A stretch of 64,000 nucleotides of DNA from Salipaludibacillus neizhouensis (GCF_002886185.1 NZ_KZ614146.1:687234-751233); one strand, 5' to 3'; shown: positions 36,582 to 46,127, numbered from the stretch's first letter. Made by a program: numbers and translations. Notes: generated by a model from the letters alone, not told the origin.

Positions 36582-37016
36582 ATGGAGCAACGTATTGAAC
36601 GAATAAAAAAACAGTTGCATTCGCAAAGTTATAAATTGACACCTCAAAGAGAAGCAACCGTTAGAGTTTTACTTGAGCACGAAGATGACCACCTTAGTGC
36701 TGAAGATGTATATATGCTGGTAAAGGAGAAATATCCTGAAATTGGACTAGCTACCGTTTATCGAACATTAGAATTGCTGACTGAATTAAAAGTAGTTGAT
36801 AAAATTAATTTTGGTGATGGTGTTTCAAGATATGACTTGCGTCAAGAAGGAGCAGCGCACTTTCATCATCATTTAGTTTGTATTGAGTGTGGTTCGGTAG
36901 ATGAAATTCAAGAAGACCTCTTGGAAGATGTAGAAAAAGTCGTAGAGGATCGCTGGAATTTTGAAATCAAGGATCATCGACTTACTTTCCATGGGATTTG
37001 TCATCGGTGTAAATAA
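36582..37016 (+). CDS. fur: Ferric uptake regulator Fur
   Basis: Iron-responsive repressor of 144 residues from ATG 36582 (GGGGG upstream); an in-frame upstream start is not needed. Residues 10-80 form the winged helix (YKLTPQREATVRVLL, EIGLATVYRTLELL). Residues 85-144 form the metal-binding domain with HFHHHLVCIECGSV and C-terminal CHRC, giving the two CxxC zinc pairs and the regulatory His site. The order spoIIM-fur-yqzK-xerD identifies it as fur rather than perR or zur. Confidence 0.93.
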   Translation: MEQRIERIKKQLHSQSYKLTPQREATVRVLLEHEDDHLSAEDVYMLVKEKYPEIGLATVYRTLELLTELKVVDKINFGDGVSRYDLRQEGAAHFHHHLVCIECGSVDEIQEDLLEDVEKVVEDRWNFEIKDHRLTFHGICHRCK

Positions 37017-37021
37017 ATAGG

Positions 37022-37055
37022 AAATCAAGTGACTACTAGGTTACTTGATTTTTTA
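37022..37055 (+). terminator. Terminator of fur
   Basis: AAATCAAGT/ACTTGATTT, nine pairs, followed by TTTTATTTT. Confidence 0.88.
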
Positions 37056-37080
37056 TTTTAAAGTTAGGTTAAGCTATTAG

Positions 37081-37142
37081 CTACTAGTAGGGGTGCCGAA
37101 AGCTCATGCTGTATTTATTAAAAGACGCTACGCTTTTTCTTA
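37081..37142. repeat. Repeat family A, 3' half only, with mini-terminator
   Basis: CTAGTAGGGGTGCCGAAAGC then TCATGCTGTATTTATT and AAAAGACGCTACGCTTTTTC, aligning with 57187-57245. The 5' half of the hairpin is missing. The rest of the 37143-37410 gap shows no gene. Confidence 0.78.
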
Positions 37143-37410
37143 CAACCTTTGAACATATTTATACATTTACATAAAACATCCGTGTACTCGTCTAGGGGTA
37201 CGATATTTTACACAATTATGGTTAAAACTTAATAACTAGGTTAACAGTGAACAAGCGCATTTCCCGTTTTGCTATCCTGATAAATAGAAGAGGAAATGAA
37301 CGACCACAAATTAATCTCTTAATATTTGAAATTCCTGCCTCATCCAGGTATACAATGTTAATAGCTTGGCATATCCTTTAGTAACGTTATTACTAAAAGA
37401 GGGATATAAA

Positions 37411-37644
37411 ATGAGATTAGTAAATCAAATATTTCAAGGGTTTTGGGTGTTTTTCTTGTTCATGGGGTGCACCATTGTTTTTTATTATGGTATTCTATGG
37501 GTGAGCGATGTATATGAACAATACGATCGATATGAGGAACCACAAGGCAAAGCTTTGAAAGTCTTTCAAATTTCATCATTTGATGAGAAGAAAGATGTGA
37601 CGTTTACAGATCGATTACGGATTTTTTTAACTGAAGGAGAATAG
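37411..37644 (+). CDS. yqzK: YqzK family protein (DUF4227)
   Basis: Small protein of 77 residues from ATG 37411 (GAGGG upstream). One membrane helix at residues 8-33 (FWVFFLFMGCTIVFYYGILWV) is followed by a charged tail with VYEQYDRYEEPQGKALKVF. Size, single span and position between fur and xerD match the Bacillus YqzK family, whose function is unknown. It is 29 bases before xerD. Confidence 0.85.
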   Translation: MRLVNQIFQGFWVFFLFMGCTIVFYYGILWVSDVYEQYDRYEEPQGKALKVFQISSFDEKKDVTFTDRLRIFLTEGE

Positions 37645-37673
37645 GGTAGAGCTTAGAGGGGTGGAATAAAAGA

Positions 37674-38564
37674 TTGGAAAAGCATCTGAAAGCGTTTATT
37701 CAATTTTTAATTGTAGAAAAGGGTCTTGCAACAAATTCAACAAAAGCCTATGAAAAAGATTTAACAACGTATCTCACCTTTGTTGTAAATCAGGCAGGAA
37801 TACAGTCTGTAGAAGCAATTCAAAAATCAACTATTCTTCAGTTCTTGAAACATCTTAAAGAGTTGGGGAGAGCGAGTTCATCCTTAACGAGAATGCTTTC
37901 AACAGTTCGTTCTTTTCATCAATTTATGCAAAGGGAATCGATCATTTCACATGATCCAACTTTACATATTGAGAGCCCACGGCCAGATAAAAATCTACCA
38001 AAGGTTTTATCCACATCAGAAGTAGAAATGTTATTGGAAGCACCAGACGAACGAACACCATTAGGTATGAGAAATAAAGCAATGCTAGAGCTTCTTTACG
38101 CAACGGGAATTCGAGTAACCGAACTTTGTACGATGAAATTAGCTGATATTCATCTACATATGGGATTTATTCGGTGCATTGGGAAAGGGAACAAAGAAAG
38201 AATTATTCCTTTAGGACAAGTCGCGAGTGAAAGCTTAGAGAAATACTTGCAAACTAGTCGGCCTAAGTTATCCAAAAAGCAGGATCATGACTTTTTATTT
38301 GTTAACCATCATGGAAGGTCAATTAGTCGCCAAGGTTTTTGGAAAGTATTAAAACAAATTTCAAAGGATGCTCGTATTGAAAAAGAACTTACTCCACATA
38401 CATTAAGGCACTCATTTGCAACACACCTTTTAGAAAATGGAGCTGATTTAAGAGCGGTTCAAGAGATGTTAGGGCATGCGGATATTTCAACGACGCAAAT
38501 ATACACACATGTTACTAAAGTTCGAATGAAAGAAGTTTACTCGCAATATCATCCAAGAGCTTAA
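37674..38564 (+). CDS. xerD: Site-specific tyrosine recombinase XerD
   Basis: Chromosome-dimer resolvase acting with XerC (CodV) at dif. Its 296 residues match the family. The N-terminal SAM-like core-binding domain is 1-85. The catalytic domain has Arg147, Lys171, His242, Arg245 (HTLRHSFATHLL), His268 (LGHADI) and nucleophile Tyr277 (IYTHVTK). The start is a TTG at 37674 behind AGAGGGG. Its conserved location shows it is the housekeeping recombinase (RipX), not a mobile-element integrase. Confidence 0.95.
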   Translation: MEKHLKAFIQFLIVEKGLATNSTKAYEKDLTTYLTFVVNQAGIQSVEAIQKSTILQFLKHLKELGRASSSLTRMLSTVRSFHQFMQRESIISHDPTLHIESPRPDKNLPKVLSTSEVEMLLEAPDERTPLGMRNKAMLELLYATGIRVTELCTMKLADIHLHMGFIRCIGKGNKERIIPLGQVASESLEKYLQTSRPKLSKKQDHDFLFVNHHGRSISRQGFWKVLKQISKDARIEKELTPHTLRHSFATHLLENGADLRAVQEMLGHADISTTQIYTHVTKVRMKEVYSQYHPRA

Positions 38565-38679
38565 AAGGATTTAAAAAACGAATAAGAGGTCTGACTTCAG
38601 ACATCAATGGATTTGCGGTAGTTTTAGTGGATCAGGGTATAGTAACCATAGATACAGTTACATTTTAGGAGGTATTATA

Positions 38680-39861
38680 ATGAGCAAACGTTATCAACGC
38701 GTTTTTTTGGTTGTGATGGATTCTGTAGGAATCGGGGAGTCACCAGATGCAAAGGAATTCAACGATATAGGCGCAGATACATTAGGACATATTGCAGAAG
38801 CCAAGGATGGTTTAAAAATGCCAAACATGGACCAACTAGGCTTACCTTGTGTTAAAGAATATCAAGGCTGTGCAAAACCGGAAAGTCCAAAAGCTTATTT
38901 TGGTAAAATGGAAGAGGCTTCTGTAGGTAAAGATACAATGACAGGACACTGGGAGATTATGGGTCTTCACATAGACCAACCTTTTCGAACGTTTCCTAAC
39001 GGTTTTCCAAAAGAGTTGATTGCTGATATAGAGCAGAGGACGAATAGAAAAGTATTGGGTAATAAACCTGCATCAGGCACTGAAATTCTAGAGGAATTAG
39101 GTGCAGAACATATGAAAACGGGGGGGCTTATAGTATACACATCTGCTGACTCCGTTCTTCAAATCGCAGCACATGAAACGATTGTTCCTCCTGAAGAGCT
39201 CTGGGAAATTTGTGAAATGGCTCGTGAACTAACATTAGATGAAAAATACATGGTAGGACGAGTGATTGCACGACCTTTTTTAGGCTCACCCGGAAAATGG
39301 GAACGAACATCGAATCGTCACGATTACGCCCTTAAACCATTTGGGAGAACAGTCATGAATGAACTTGTGGATGGAGGCTATGAGTCCATTGCAATAGGGA
39401 AAATATCCGATATTTATGATGGAGAAGGAATTACTAAATCACTAAGAACAACTTCAAATATGGATGGAATGGATAAGTTGTCAGAGTCTTTGCTGATGGA
39501 TTTTAAAGGATTGAGTTTTCTGAACCTTGTAGATTTTGATGCGAAATTTGGACACAGGCGAGATCCTATAGGTTATGGTGATGCGTTAGAAGAGTATGAT
39601 GCAAGGTTACCTGAGATTTTGGAGAAGCTGAAAGAAGACGATTTACTAATCATTACAGCTGATCATGGAAACGATCCTATCCACCATGGGACGGATCATA
39701 CGAGAGAATATGTACCGTTACTTGTTTATAATACAAGAATGAAAAACGGAAAATCTTTAGGAATCAGAAAATCATTTGCAGATATAGGTGCAACCATTGC
39801 GGATAATTTTGAGGTTAATTTACCAAGTATAGGGAAAAGTTTTTTACAAGAATTAAAATAG
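38680..39861 (+). CDS. deoB: Phosphopentomutase DeoB
   Basis: Interconverts (deoxy)ribose 1- and 5-phosphate, linking the phosphorylases behind it to central metabolism. An alkaline-phosphatase-fold enzyme of 393 residues. Metal and catalytic motifs are [14 protein letters not shown] near the start, [10 protein letters not shown] with the nucleophile Thr, [12 protein letters not shown], and [22 protein letters not shown] near the C-terminus. AGGAGG precedes the ATG. First gene of the deoB-punA-PNP2-pdp operon (gaps of 12, 1 and 13 bases). Confidence 0.96.
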   Translation: MSKRYQRVFLVVMDSVGIGESPDAKEFNDIGADTLGHIAEAKDGLKMPNMDQLGLPCVKEYQGCAKPESPKAYFGKMEEASVGKDTMTGHWEIMGLHIDQPFRTFPNGFPKELIADIEQRTNRKVLGNKPASGTEILEELGAEHMKTGGLIVYTSADSVLQIAAHETIVPPEELWEICEMARELTLDEKYMVGRVIARPFLGSPGKWERTSNRHDYALKPFGRTVMNELVDGGYESIAIGKISDIYDGEGITKSLRTTSNMDGMDKLSESLLMDFKGLSFLNLVDFDAKFGHRRDPIGYGDALEEYDARLPEILEKLKEDDLLIITADHGNDPIHHGTDHTREYVPLLVYNTRMKNGKSLGIRKSFADIGATIADNFEVNLPSIGKSFLQELK

Positions 39862-39873
39862 GAGCTGAGACAG

Positions 39874-40707
39874 ATGTCAAATAGCGAAATGATCAAAGAA
39901 GCAAGAGAGTATATTGAAAAAAAACTTGTATCCAAACCTTCGATAGGACTTATATTAGGCTCAGGTTTAGGAGTGTTGGCAGAGGAAATTGAATCACCTA
40001 TTCATATTCCTTATCAAGAGATTCCCGGATTTCCAACTTCTACAGTAACAGGTCATAAAGGCCAACTTGTCATAGGTGAATTACAAGGGAAAACAGTAGT
40101 AGCTATGCAAGGGAGATTTCATTACTACGAAGGGTATTCAATGGATTTGGTAACTCTTCCGGTTAGAGTAATGAAAGCAATTGGTGTTGAACAATTAATT
40201 GTTACAAATGCTGCCGGGGGAATTAACGAAACTTTCGAACCTGGTAATTTGATGATTATTAAAGATCATTTAAATATGTTTGGTGACAATCCACTGATAG
40301 GTTCTAATAATGACGAGCTCGGCGTGCGTTTCCCTGACATGTCACAAGCGTATACGGCAGAGCTTGTTCAGTTTGCTCATCAGGTAGCTAAAGATATGAA
40401 TTTCAAAGTTCAAGAAGGCATTTATGTGGGTAATACGGGACCAACCTATGAAACCCCTGCCGAAATTCACATGCTTCGAACACTTGGAGGAGATGCAGTC
40501 GGCATGTCTACCGTTCCAGAGGTTATTGTTGCCAGACATAGTGACATGAAAGTTTTAGGAATTTCATGCATTTCTAATATGGCAGCTGGAATTTTGGATC
40601 AGCCATTAACGCATGACGAAGTGATGGAGACGACGGAACAAGTAAAAGCAGATTTTCTTTCTTATGTAAAACAAATTGTCCTAAATATGGCCGAAGGGAA
40701 GAATTAA
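39874..40707 (+). CDS. punA: Purine nucleoside phosphorylase, 6-oxopurine type (trimeric)
   Basis: Phosphorolyses inosine and guanosine. Family II (trimeric) PNP of 277 residues. The phosphate site includes GSGLG (residues 29-33), the HKGQ and RFHYYEGY blocks follow, then the active-site loop TNAAGG (111-116). The purine pocket has Glu193 (TYETPAE) and Asn235 (ISNMAAG), equivalent to human PNP Glu201 and Asn243, which recognise 6-oxopurines. It corresponds to B. subtilis PupG/PunA. Paired with a divergent paralogue one base downstream. Confidence 0.95.
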   Translation: MSNSEMIKEAREYIEKKLVSKPSIGLILGSGLGVLAEEIESPIHIPYQEIPGFPTSTVTGHKGQLVIGELQGKTVVAMQGRFHYYEGYSMDLVTLPVRVMKAIGVEQLIVTNAAGGINETFEPGNLMIIKDHLNMFGDNPLIGSNNDELGVRFPDMSQAYTAELVQFAHQVAKDMNFKVQEGIYVGNTGPTYETPAEIHMLRTLGGDAVGMSTVPEVIVARHSDMKVLGISCISNMAAGILDQPLTHDEVMETTEQVKADFLSYVKQIVLNMAEGKN

Positions 40708-40708
40708 G

Positions 40709-41551
40709 ATGATAACTTCAGAGATGATTCATGAATCATCAGAATGGATAAAAAAGCAAATCGACGTTCAACCTAAAATTGGCATGATCTTAGGCTCTGG
40801 GCTTGGAGAATTGGCTGATGAAATTGAAGATGCTTTAATCATTCCTTTTGATAAAATTCCACATTTTCCTTCTTCGACAGTAGAAGGACATAAAGGGCAA
40901 CTAGTTATTGGCAAGATGGAAGGAAAAGTAGTTGTTGCTATGCAAGGAAGGTTTCATTTTTATGAAGGATACTCGATGCAACAAGTAACCTTTCCAGTTC
41001 GTGTGATGAAAGAACTAGGGTGTCGTGGTTTGATTGTGACGAATGCTTGTGGAGGGATGAATGAAAACTTCCAACCAGGTGACTTAATGGTTATTAACGA
41101 CCATATAAACTTTACAGGAGCAAACCCTCTCATTGGTCAAAATCTTGATGATTATGGACCTCGTTTTCCGGATATGAGTCAAGCGTATACTTCTACATTG
41201 AGAGAGTTTGCATTAGAGACAGGAAAGAAGCTTGGTCAAACCCTTCAAAAAGGAGTTTATGTGGCTGTAAGTGGTCCAACATACATGTCTGGAGCGGAAT
41301 TAATCATGCTGCGGAAATTTGGTGCAGATGTCGTAGGAATGTCTACGGTACCTGAAGTGATGGTGGCAAGTCATATGTCCATGAATGTTCTCGGGATATC
41401 TTGTATTACTGATATGGCAATCGGAGAAACAATCGAAGGAATTACTCATGAGGAAGTTATGAAAGTTGCGGCGAAAGCAAAACCCCGCTTTAAAGAACTC
41501 GTTAAAGAGATATTAAAAAGTGGAAACGAGAGTCTTTGGGTAAAAAAATAA
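40709..41551 (+). CDS. Second purine nucleoside phosphorylase, altered specificity pocket
   Basis: Tandem paralogue of punA, 280 residues, aligned without gaps over the first 240 residues. Phosphate and ribose sites are kept (GSGLG, HKGQLVIG, RFHFYEGYSM, MSTVPEV), but the base pocket differs. TNAAGG is TNACGG (Cys114), Glu193 is Met193 (TYMSGAE) and Asn235 is Asp235 (ITDMAIG). Human methylthioadenosine phosphorylase has the same kind of changes (ACG, Ser for Glu, Asp for Asn), so adenosine-type 6-aminopurine nucleosides are the likely substrates. Translation is coupled: it starts one base after the punA stop. The specificity is an inference from residues. Confidence 0.88.
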   Translation: MITSEMIHESSEWIKKQIDVQPKIGMILGSGLGELADEIEDALIIPFDKIPHFPSSTVEGHKGQLVIGKMEGKVVVAMQGRFHFYEGYSMQQVTFPVRVMKELGCRGLIVTNACGGMNENFQPGDLMVINDHINFTGANPLIGQNLDDYGPRFPDMSQAYTSTLREFALETGKKLGQTLQKGVYVAVSGPTYMSGAELIMLRKFGADVVGMSTVPEVMVASHMSMNVLGISCITDMAIGETIEGITHEEVMKVAAKAKPRFKELVKEILKSGNESLWVKK

Positions 41552-41564
41552 GGAGGAATGAATC

Positions 41565-42866
41565 ATGAGAATGGTAGACTTAATCGAAAAGAAGCGGGAC
41601 GGTCAAGCTCATACGAAGGAAGAAATCGATTTTATTATTCATGGTTATTCTACGGATGAAATTCCAGATTATCAAATTAGTGCATGGGCAATGGCAGTAT
41701 TTTTCCAGGACATGACACAGGAGGAGCGTGCCTTCTTAACGGAAGCAATGGTCCACTCTGGGGATACGATAGATTTATCTGCAATTAAAGGTATAAAAGT
41801 CGACAAGCATTCCACTGGCGGGGTAGGAGATACAACGACGCTGGTATTAGCTCCTCTTGTAGCTAGCTTAGGTGTTCCTGTAGCTAAAATGAGTGGTCGT
41901 GGCCTTGGTCATACAGGTGGCACAATTGACAAATTAGAAGCCATTCCAGGTTTTAGTGTAGAAATCACAAATGATGAATTTATTGACCTAGTAAATACGA
42001 ATAAAGCAGCGGTAATTGGTCAAACGCAAAACTTAACCCCAGCAGACAAAAAGCTTTATGGCCTGCGGGACGTAACAGCTACGGTTAATTCGATTCCGCT
42101 TATTGCGAGTTCAATCATGAGCAAGAAAATTGCATCAGGTGCTGATGGTATCGTCCTTGATGTAAAAACAGGTGCTGGTGCATTTATGAAAGAATTGTCT
42201 CAGTCAAAAGAGTTAGCGGAAGCGATGGTTCAAATTGGGAATAATCTTGGTCGTAAAACGTCAGCAATCATATCAGATATGAGCCAGCCGTTAGGTTTTA
42301 TGATAGGAAATGCATTGGAAGTGAAAGAAGCAATTGATACGTTAAAAGGTGAGGGACCGGAAGATTTAACGGATTTATGTTTAACATTAGGCAGTCACAT
42401 GGTCATGGTTGCCAATAAAGCAGATACGTTAGAGGAAGCGCGGGAGATGCTTGAAGAGTCTATCAATTCGGGTAAAGCTTTAGAGCAATTTAAGATTTTT
42501 ATTGAATCGCAAAAAGGTGATCCTTCTGTGGTCGATAATCCAGAAAAACTTCCGCAAGCATCCTTTAAAGAATCTGTCCTTGCTGAGAAAGATGGATTTG
42601 TATCAGGTATAGAAGCTGATCATATAGGGACCGCTGCAATGGTATTAGGAGCTGGTCGCGCTACAAAGGACTCCGTGATTGACCTTGCTGTAGGAATCGA
42701 GTTACATAAAAAAATAGGAGATTTCGTTAAAAAGGGTGAATCTTTAGCTACTATTTATTCGAATCAAAAAGATGTCATTGATTCGAAGAGTAAAGTGTTA
42801 GCTTCTTATCACTTTTCGTCTGATCCAGTCTCTGCTCCTACATTAGTGTATGACATTATCACGTAA
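41565..42866 (+). CDS. pdp: Pyrimidine-nucleoside phosphorylase
   Basis: Phosphorolyses uridine, thymidine and deoxyuridine. Its 433 residues match B. subtilis Pdp with high similarity. The family signature [18 protein letters not shown] (about residues 108-125) and the phosphate site [19 protein letters not shown] are intact, and the C-terminal alpha/beta domain has [21 protein letters not shown] precedes the ATG. Last gene of the nucleoside-salvage operon, closed by a terminator. Confidence 0.96.
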   Translation: MRMVDLIEKKRDGQAHTKEEIDFIIHGYSTDEIPDYQISAWAMAVFFQDMTQEERAFLTEAMVHSGDTIDLSAIKGIKVDKHSTGGVGDTTTLVLAPLVASLGVPVAKMSGRGLGHTGGTIDKLEAIPGFSVEITNDEFIDLVNTNKAAVIGQTQNLTPADKKLYGLRDVTATVNSIPLIASSIMSKKIASGADGIVLDVKTGAGAFMKELSQSKELAEAMVQIGNNLGRKTSAIISDMSQPLGFMIGNALEVKEAIDTLKGEGPEDLTDLCLTLGSHMVMVANKADTLEEAREMLEESINSGKALEQFKIFIESQKGDPSVVDNPEKLPQASFKESVLAEKDGFVSGIEADHIGTAAMVLGAGRATKDSVIDLAVGIELHKKIGDFVKKGESLATIYSNQKDVIDSKSKVLASYHFSSDPVSAPTLVYDIIT

Positions 42867-42879
42867 AGTTTTAAAGTTT

Positions 42880-42924
42880 AGCCGTCAAGGAAAGTTAACC
42901 AACTTTTTATGACGGCTTTTTTTT
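42880..42924 (+). terminator. Terminator of the nucleoside-salvage operon
   Basis: AGCCGTCA (42880-42887) and TGACGGCT (42910-42917) with a looser inner region (AAAGTT/AACTTT) and eight T residues. The rest of the 42925-43178 gap has no gene; a degenerate family-B-like word (GCTAGAGTCGCCGC) lies at about 42998. Confidence 0.88.
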
Positions 42925-43178
42925 AATTCTGCCTCCTCGTGAAATGAACATGCCTCTTCCTCTGTTAACATAGCTCTGAAGCTATTGATATTTCTGCTAG
43001 AGTCGCCGCTTTTGATATCTTCGGTTTATTCTTCTACGAGCAATCCTTTTATTTGAATGAGGTACCATAAACAGGTGTATGAAAGTTTTTCATAAAGAAA
43101 TAAATTCATTAAAGAATAAGACTAGACTTTTTGGAGAAAATAGAAGGGCATAGATTGATAATAATCGGAGGGATACGT

Positions 43179-44342
43179 GTGAAAAAGATACTTATTGGCT
43201 TGGTAACGACCCTTGTTTTTTTAACACCAATGAATCAAGCGAATGCGGAAGAAGATCAGTATGAGTTTGCGGAAGAAGCGACATCTGCTATTTTAATGGA
43301 GAGGGATACGGGGACAATTCTCTTTGAAAAAAATAGTCAAGAAAAGCTTCCACCGGCAAGTATGACCAAAATTATGACAATGTTGTTAATTATGGAAGCG
43401 TTGGATAACGAGGAAATTACTTGGGAAGACACAGTTCGCGTCAGTGAAAAAGCTGCTTCTATGGGTGGTTCACAAATTTTTCTGGAACCTGGGGAAGAAA
43501 TGACAGTCAAGGAATTAATGAAAGGGATTGCTATTGCCTCTGGTAATGATGCGACTGTAGCAATGGCTGAGTTTTTGGCAGGGTCTGAAGAAGAATTTGT
43601 GAAAGAAATGAATCAAAAAGCAAAGGAACTGGAATTAGAAAATACTACTTTTCAGAATACGAACGGCCTTCCAGCTGCTAATCATGAGACATCGGCTTAC
43701 GATATGGCAGTGATGGCAAAGGAATTATTAAAACACGAGGAAATTACGGAGTACACGAGCTTGTACGAAGATTATTTGAGAGAAAATACAGATAACCCTT
43801 TCTGGTTAGTAAATACGAATAAATTAGTTAAATTTTATCCTGGTGCAGATGGATTGAAGACTGGATTCACCAGAGAAGCAATGTATTGTTTGACTGCTAG
43901 TGCGAACAAAGATGGAATGAGGATGATTGCTGTCGTTATGGGTGCTCCATCTCCAAAAGAGAGAAATCGCCAAGTTACCGAAATGTTTGATTATGCATAC
44001 AGTCAATTCGCCCTTCACACTCAGCATGAAGCAACAGATATTCTAGGTGAAGTAAAGGTTGATAAAGGTGCTGAATCTAGCGTAAGTGTTAGTGCAAAAG
44101 AACCTGTTTCGATTCTAATGAAAAAAGGAGAAAAAACAGATGGGTTATTAGAAAAGACAGTATGGAAAGAAGATGTACGAGCACCAATTCAAAAGGGCGA
44201 TGAGTTAGGCACTATTTCGCTTGAAAGAGATGGCGAGACACTCCTATCTATGCCGCTTATTGCCACGGAAGATGTGGAAGAAGCTTCTTTTTGGAGACTG
44301 ATGAAACGAACAAGTGAAGTTCTTTTTGGAAATGCCTCTTAG
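43179..44342 (+). CDS. dacF: D-alanyl-D-alanine carboxypeptidase DacF
   Basis: Forespore penicillin-binding protein that trims spore peptidoglycan side chains with DacB. From GTG 43179 (CGGAGGG six bases upstream) it has 387 residues, the DacF length. It has a signal peptide with cleavage after ANA (about residue 23), then the peptidase S11 domain with SxxK in PASMTKIM, SGN in IASGNDATVAMAEF and KTG in DGLKTGFTREA, then the PBP5-type C-terminal beta domain and an amphipathic anchor. Located upstream of spoIIAA as in B. subtilis, where it is read by sigma-F and can run into the spoIIA operon. Confidence 0.93.
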   Translation: MKKILIGLVTTLVFLTPMNQANAEEDQYEFAEEATSAILMERDTGTILFEKNSQEKLPPASMTKIMTMLLIMEALDNEEITWEDTVRVSEKAASMGGSQIFLEPGEEMTVKELMKGIAIASGNDATVAMAEFLAGSEEEFVKEMNQKAKELELENTTFQNTNGLPAANHETSAYDMAVMAKELLKHEEITEYTSLYEDYLRENTDNPFWLVNTNKLVKFYPGADGLKTGFTREAMYCLTASANKDGMRMIAVVMGAPSPKERNRQVTEMFDYAYSQFALHTQHEATDILGEVKVDKGAESSVSVSAKEPVSILMKKGEKTDGLLEKTVWKEDVRAPIQKGDELGTISLERDGETLLSMPLIATEDVEEASFWRLMKRTSEVLFGNAS

Positions 44343-44397
44343 AGAAGAATGCTAAATTTGAATTGTTTTAGCGAAGTAGCACTAGTTTTGTTTTTGA

Positions 44398-44427
44398 GAA
44401 GGAAATAAAGAGAAATAGATGGAATTA
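44398..44427 (+). promoter_or_regulatory. Sigma-H type promoter of the spoIIA operon
   Basis: GAAGGAAAT (44398-44406) matches the -35 consensus RnAGGAwWW, and ATGGAATTA (44419-44427) matches the -10 consensus RnnGAATww, with a 12-base spacer. The spoIIA operon is a classical sigma-H target. Confidence 0.72.
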
Positions 44428-44484
44428 GCTACGTAAACCATTTTAAATATGTGGTGAAGAAAATGGAGAAGGAGAGGTTGAAAC

Positions 44485-44841
44485 ATGAATTTATTGATTG
44501 ACTTGGAAAAAAGAGAAGAAGTTTTATGCGTGCGTCTTGTTGGGGAACTTGATCATCACGCTGCAGTTAATCTGCGGGAAAGAGTGGACGCTGCTTTATC
44601 TGAAAATAATTTAACTCATGTACTATTAAATTTAGAAAAATTAACTTTTATGGATAGCTCTGGACTTGGCGTTGTTCTAGGTCGTTATAAGAGGGTGCAG
44701 GCAATGGGAGGAGAAATGGTCGTATGTTGCATTTCTCCTCAGGTTAAAAGGTTATTCGAACTTTCGGGGATATATAAAATTGTTTCAATTACATCCAACG
44801 AGCGAGAAGGATTAAGCAGTTTAGGAGTGGTGGCGTCATGA
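44485..44841 (+). CDS. spoIIAA: Anti-sigma-F factor antagonist SpoIIAA
   Basis: STAS-domain protein of 118 residues that frees sigma-F by binding SpoIIAB in the forespore. The phosphorylation site is Ser58 in [16 protein letters not shown], at the same residue number as in B. subtilis; SpoIIE dephosphorylates it. GGAGAGG precedes the ATG. First gene of the three-gene operon; the stop overlaps the spoIIAB start by 4 bases. Confidence 0.96.
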   Translation: MNLLIDLEKREEVLCVRLVGELDHHAAVNLRERVDAALSENNLTHVLLNLEKLTFMDSSGLGVVLGRYKRVQAMGGEMVVCCISPQVKRLFELSGIYKIVSITSNEREGLSSLGVVAS

Positions 44842-45278
44842 ATAATCGCATGGAATTATCTTTTTCAGCAATTAGTGAAAATGAATCGTTTGCCAGAGTA
44901 TCCGTAGGCGCATTTGTCACACAGTTGGATCCAACAATGGATGAGTTAACTGAAATCAAAACGGTTGTGAGTGAAGCTGTAACGAATGCGATTATTCATG
45001 GTTATGGAGAAGGCAATGAAGGTACAATTTATATTGAAGTAATGTTAGAAAGAGAAACGGTTCACTTGATTGTTCGGGACGAGGGACGAGGCATCAATGA
45101 TCTTGAAGAAGCGAAGCAGCCTTTATTTACGTCATTACCTGAACTTGAAAGAAGTGGAATGGGATTCACTATTATGGAGAACTTTATGGACAATTTGCAA
45201 GTGGAATCAGAACCAATGAACGGGACAACGGTAACCTTGACGAAACGTCTCTCAAATTCTAAAGCACTAGCGAATTGA
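44838..45278 (+). CDS. spoIIAB: Anti-sigma-F factor and kinase SpoIIAB
   Basis: GHKL-fold serine kinase of 146 residues that holds sigma-F inactive and phosphorylates SpoIIAA. The N box is [15 protein letters not shown]1 is VRDEGRGI, and the G2 region is [12 protein letters not shown]. The ATG overlaps the spoIIAA stop. Length and residues agree with B. subtilis. Confidence 0.96.
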   Translation: MNNRMELSFSAISENESFARVSVGAFVTQLDPTMDELTEIKTVVSEAVTNAIIHGYGEGNEGTIYIEVMLERETVHLIVRDEGRGINDLEEAKQPLFTSLPELERSGMGFTIMENFMDNLQVESEPMNGTTVTLTKRLSNSKALAN

Positions 45279-45288
45279 GAGGGATTTT

Positions 45289-46047
45289 ATGATGAGTGCC
45301 AATGTGAAAAAAGAAAAACGGAAACACCTAGAAGATAAAGAGGTCAAAAAGTTAATTAAAGAAGCTCAAAGTGGTAATAAAGCTTCACGTGAAAAAATTG
45401 TTCACCATAATACGAGATTAGTATGGTCTGTGGTGCAGCGTTTTATGAACCGGGGATACGACCAGGATGATTTATATCAAATTGGGTGTATTGGATTAAT
45501 AAAGTCTGTCGATAAATTTGACCTAAGCTTTAACGTAAAGTTTTCCACATATGCAGTTCCAATGATCATAGGAGAGATTCAGCGGTTTCTAAGAGATGAT
45601 GGAACAGTGAAAGTAAGCCGGTCGATTAAAGAAACTGCTAATCATATTCGAAGAATGAGTGATGAATTATCCAAAAGTCTTGGTAGAGTTCCTACAGTGA
45701 AAGAGATTGCTAAACAGTTAGACATTTCACCTGAGGAGGTTGTTTTTGCCCAGGAAGCGAGCAGACAATTGGCTTCTATTCATGAGACAGTATATGAAAA
45801 TGATGGGGAACCAATCACAATATTAGATCAAATCTCTGATGATAGCAATTCGGAGTGGTTTGAAAAAATAGCGCTTAAAGAAGAAGTGGAAAAATTGTCG
45901 GAACGCGAAAAACTAATTATTTTTTTACGTTATTATAAAGATCAGACGCAATCTCAAGTGGCTACTAGATTGGGAATTTCACAGGTTCAAGTATCACGGC
46001 TGGAGAAAAAAATATTACTACAATTAAAGGAACAACTCAACGAATAA
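45289..46047 (+). CDS. sigF: RNA polymerase sporulation sigma factor F
   Basis: First forespore-specific sigma factor. It has 252 residues (or 251 from the second ATG at 45292). Region 2 contains HHNTRLVWSVVQRFMNRGYD and DLYQIGCIGLIKSVDKFD with the -10 recognition helix FSTYAVPMIIGEIQRFLRDDG. Region 3 contains GRVPTVKEIAKQLDIS, and region 4.2 is TQSQVATRLGISQVQVSRLEKKIL. The stop codon lies inside the terminator hairpin. Confidence 0.96.
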   Translation: MMSANVKKEKRKHLEDKEVKKLIKEAQSGNKASREKIVHHNTRLVWSVVQRFMNRGYDQDDLYQIGCIGLIKSVDKFDLSFNVKFSTYAVPMIIGEIQRFLRDDGTVKVSRSIKETANHIRRMSDELSKSLGRVPTVKEIAKQLDISPEEVVFAQEASRQLASIHETVYENDGEPITILDQISDDSNSEWFEKIALKEEVEKLSEREKLIIFLRYYKDQTQSQVATRLGISQVQVSRLEKKILLQLKEQLNE

Positions 46048-46065
46048 AGTTGAGTTGTTTTTTTT
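46033..46065 (+). terminator. Terminator of the spoIIA operon, overlapping the sigF stop codon
   Basis: CAACTCAAC (46033-46041) and GTTGAGTTG (46049-46057), nine perfect pairs, with the TAA stop in the loop and eight T residues behind. It separates sigF from spoVAF. Confidence 0.92.
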
Positions 46066-46095
46066 GTATTGATTCTTCCTTATTCACTCATACTA
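46066..46095 (+). promoter_or_regulatory. Sigma-G type promoter of spoVAF
   Basis: GTATT (46066-46070), 18-base spacer, CATACTA (46089-46095). The -10 box fits the sigma-G consensus CATnhTA fully and the -35 box differs in one base. It starts right behind the sigF terminator. Confidence 0.65.
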
Positions 46096-46127
46096 TGTGT
46101 GATCACAATAGAAAGGGGACTTTTAAT

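Noticed and set aside
37687-37700. cre-like site TGAAAGCGTTTATT
   Set aside because: It lacks the final CA of the consensus and lies inside the xerD coding region.
37674-38564. xerD as integrase of a mobile element
   Set aside because: Conserved yqzK-xerD-deoB order and the RipX-like sequence show a housekeeping recombinase; no attachment-site duplication or phage genes are present.
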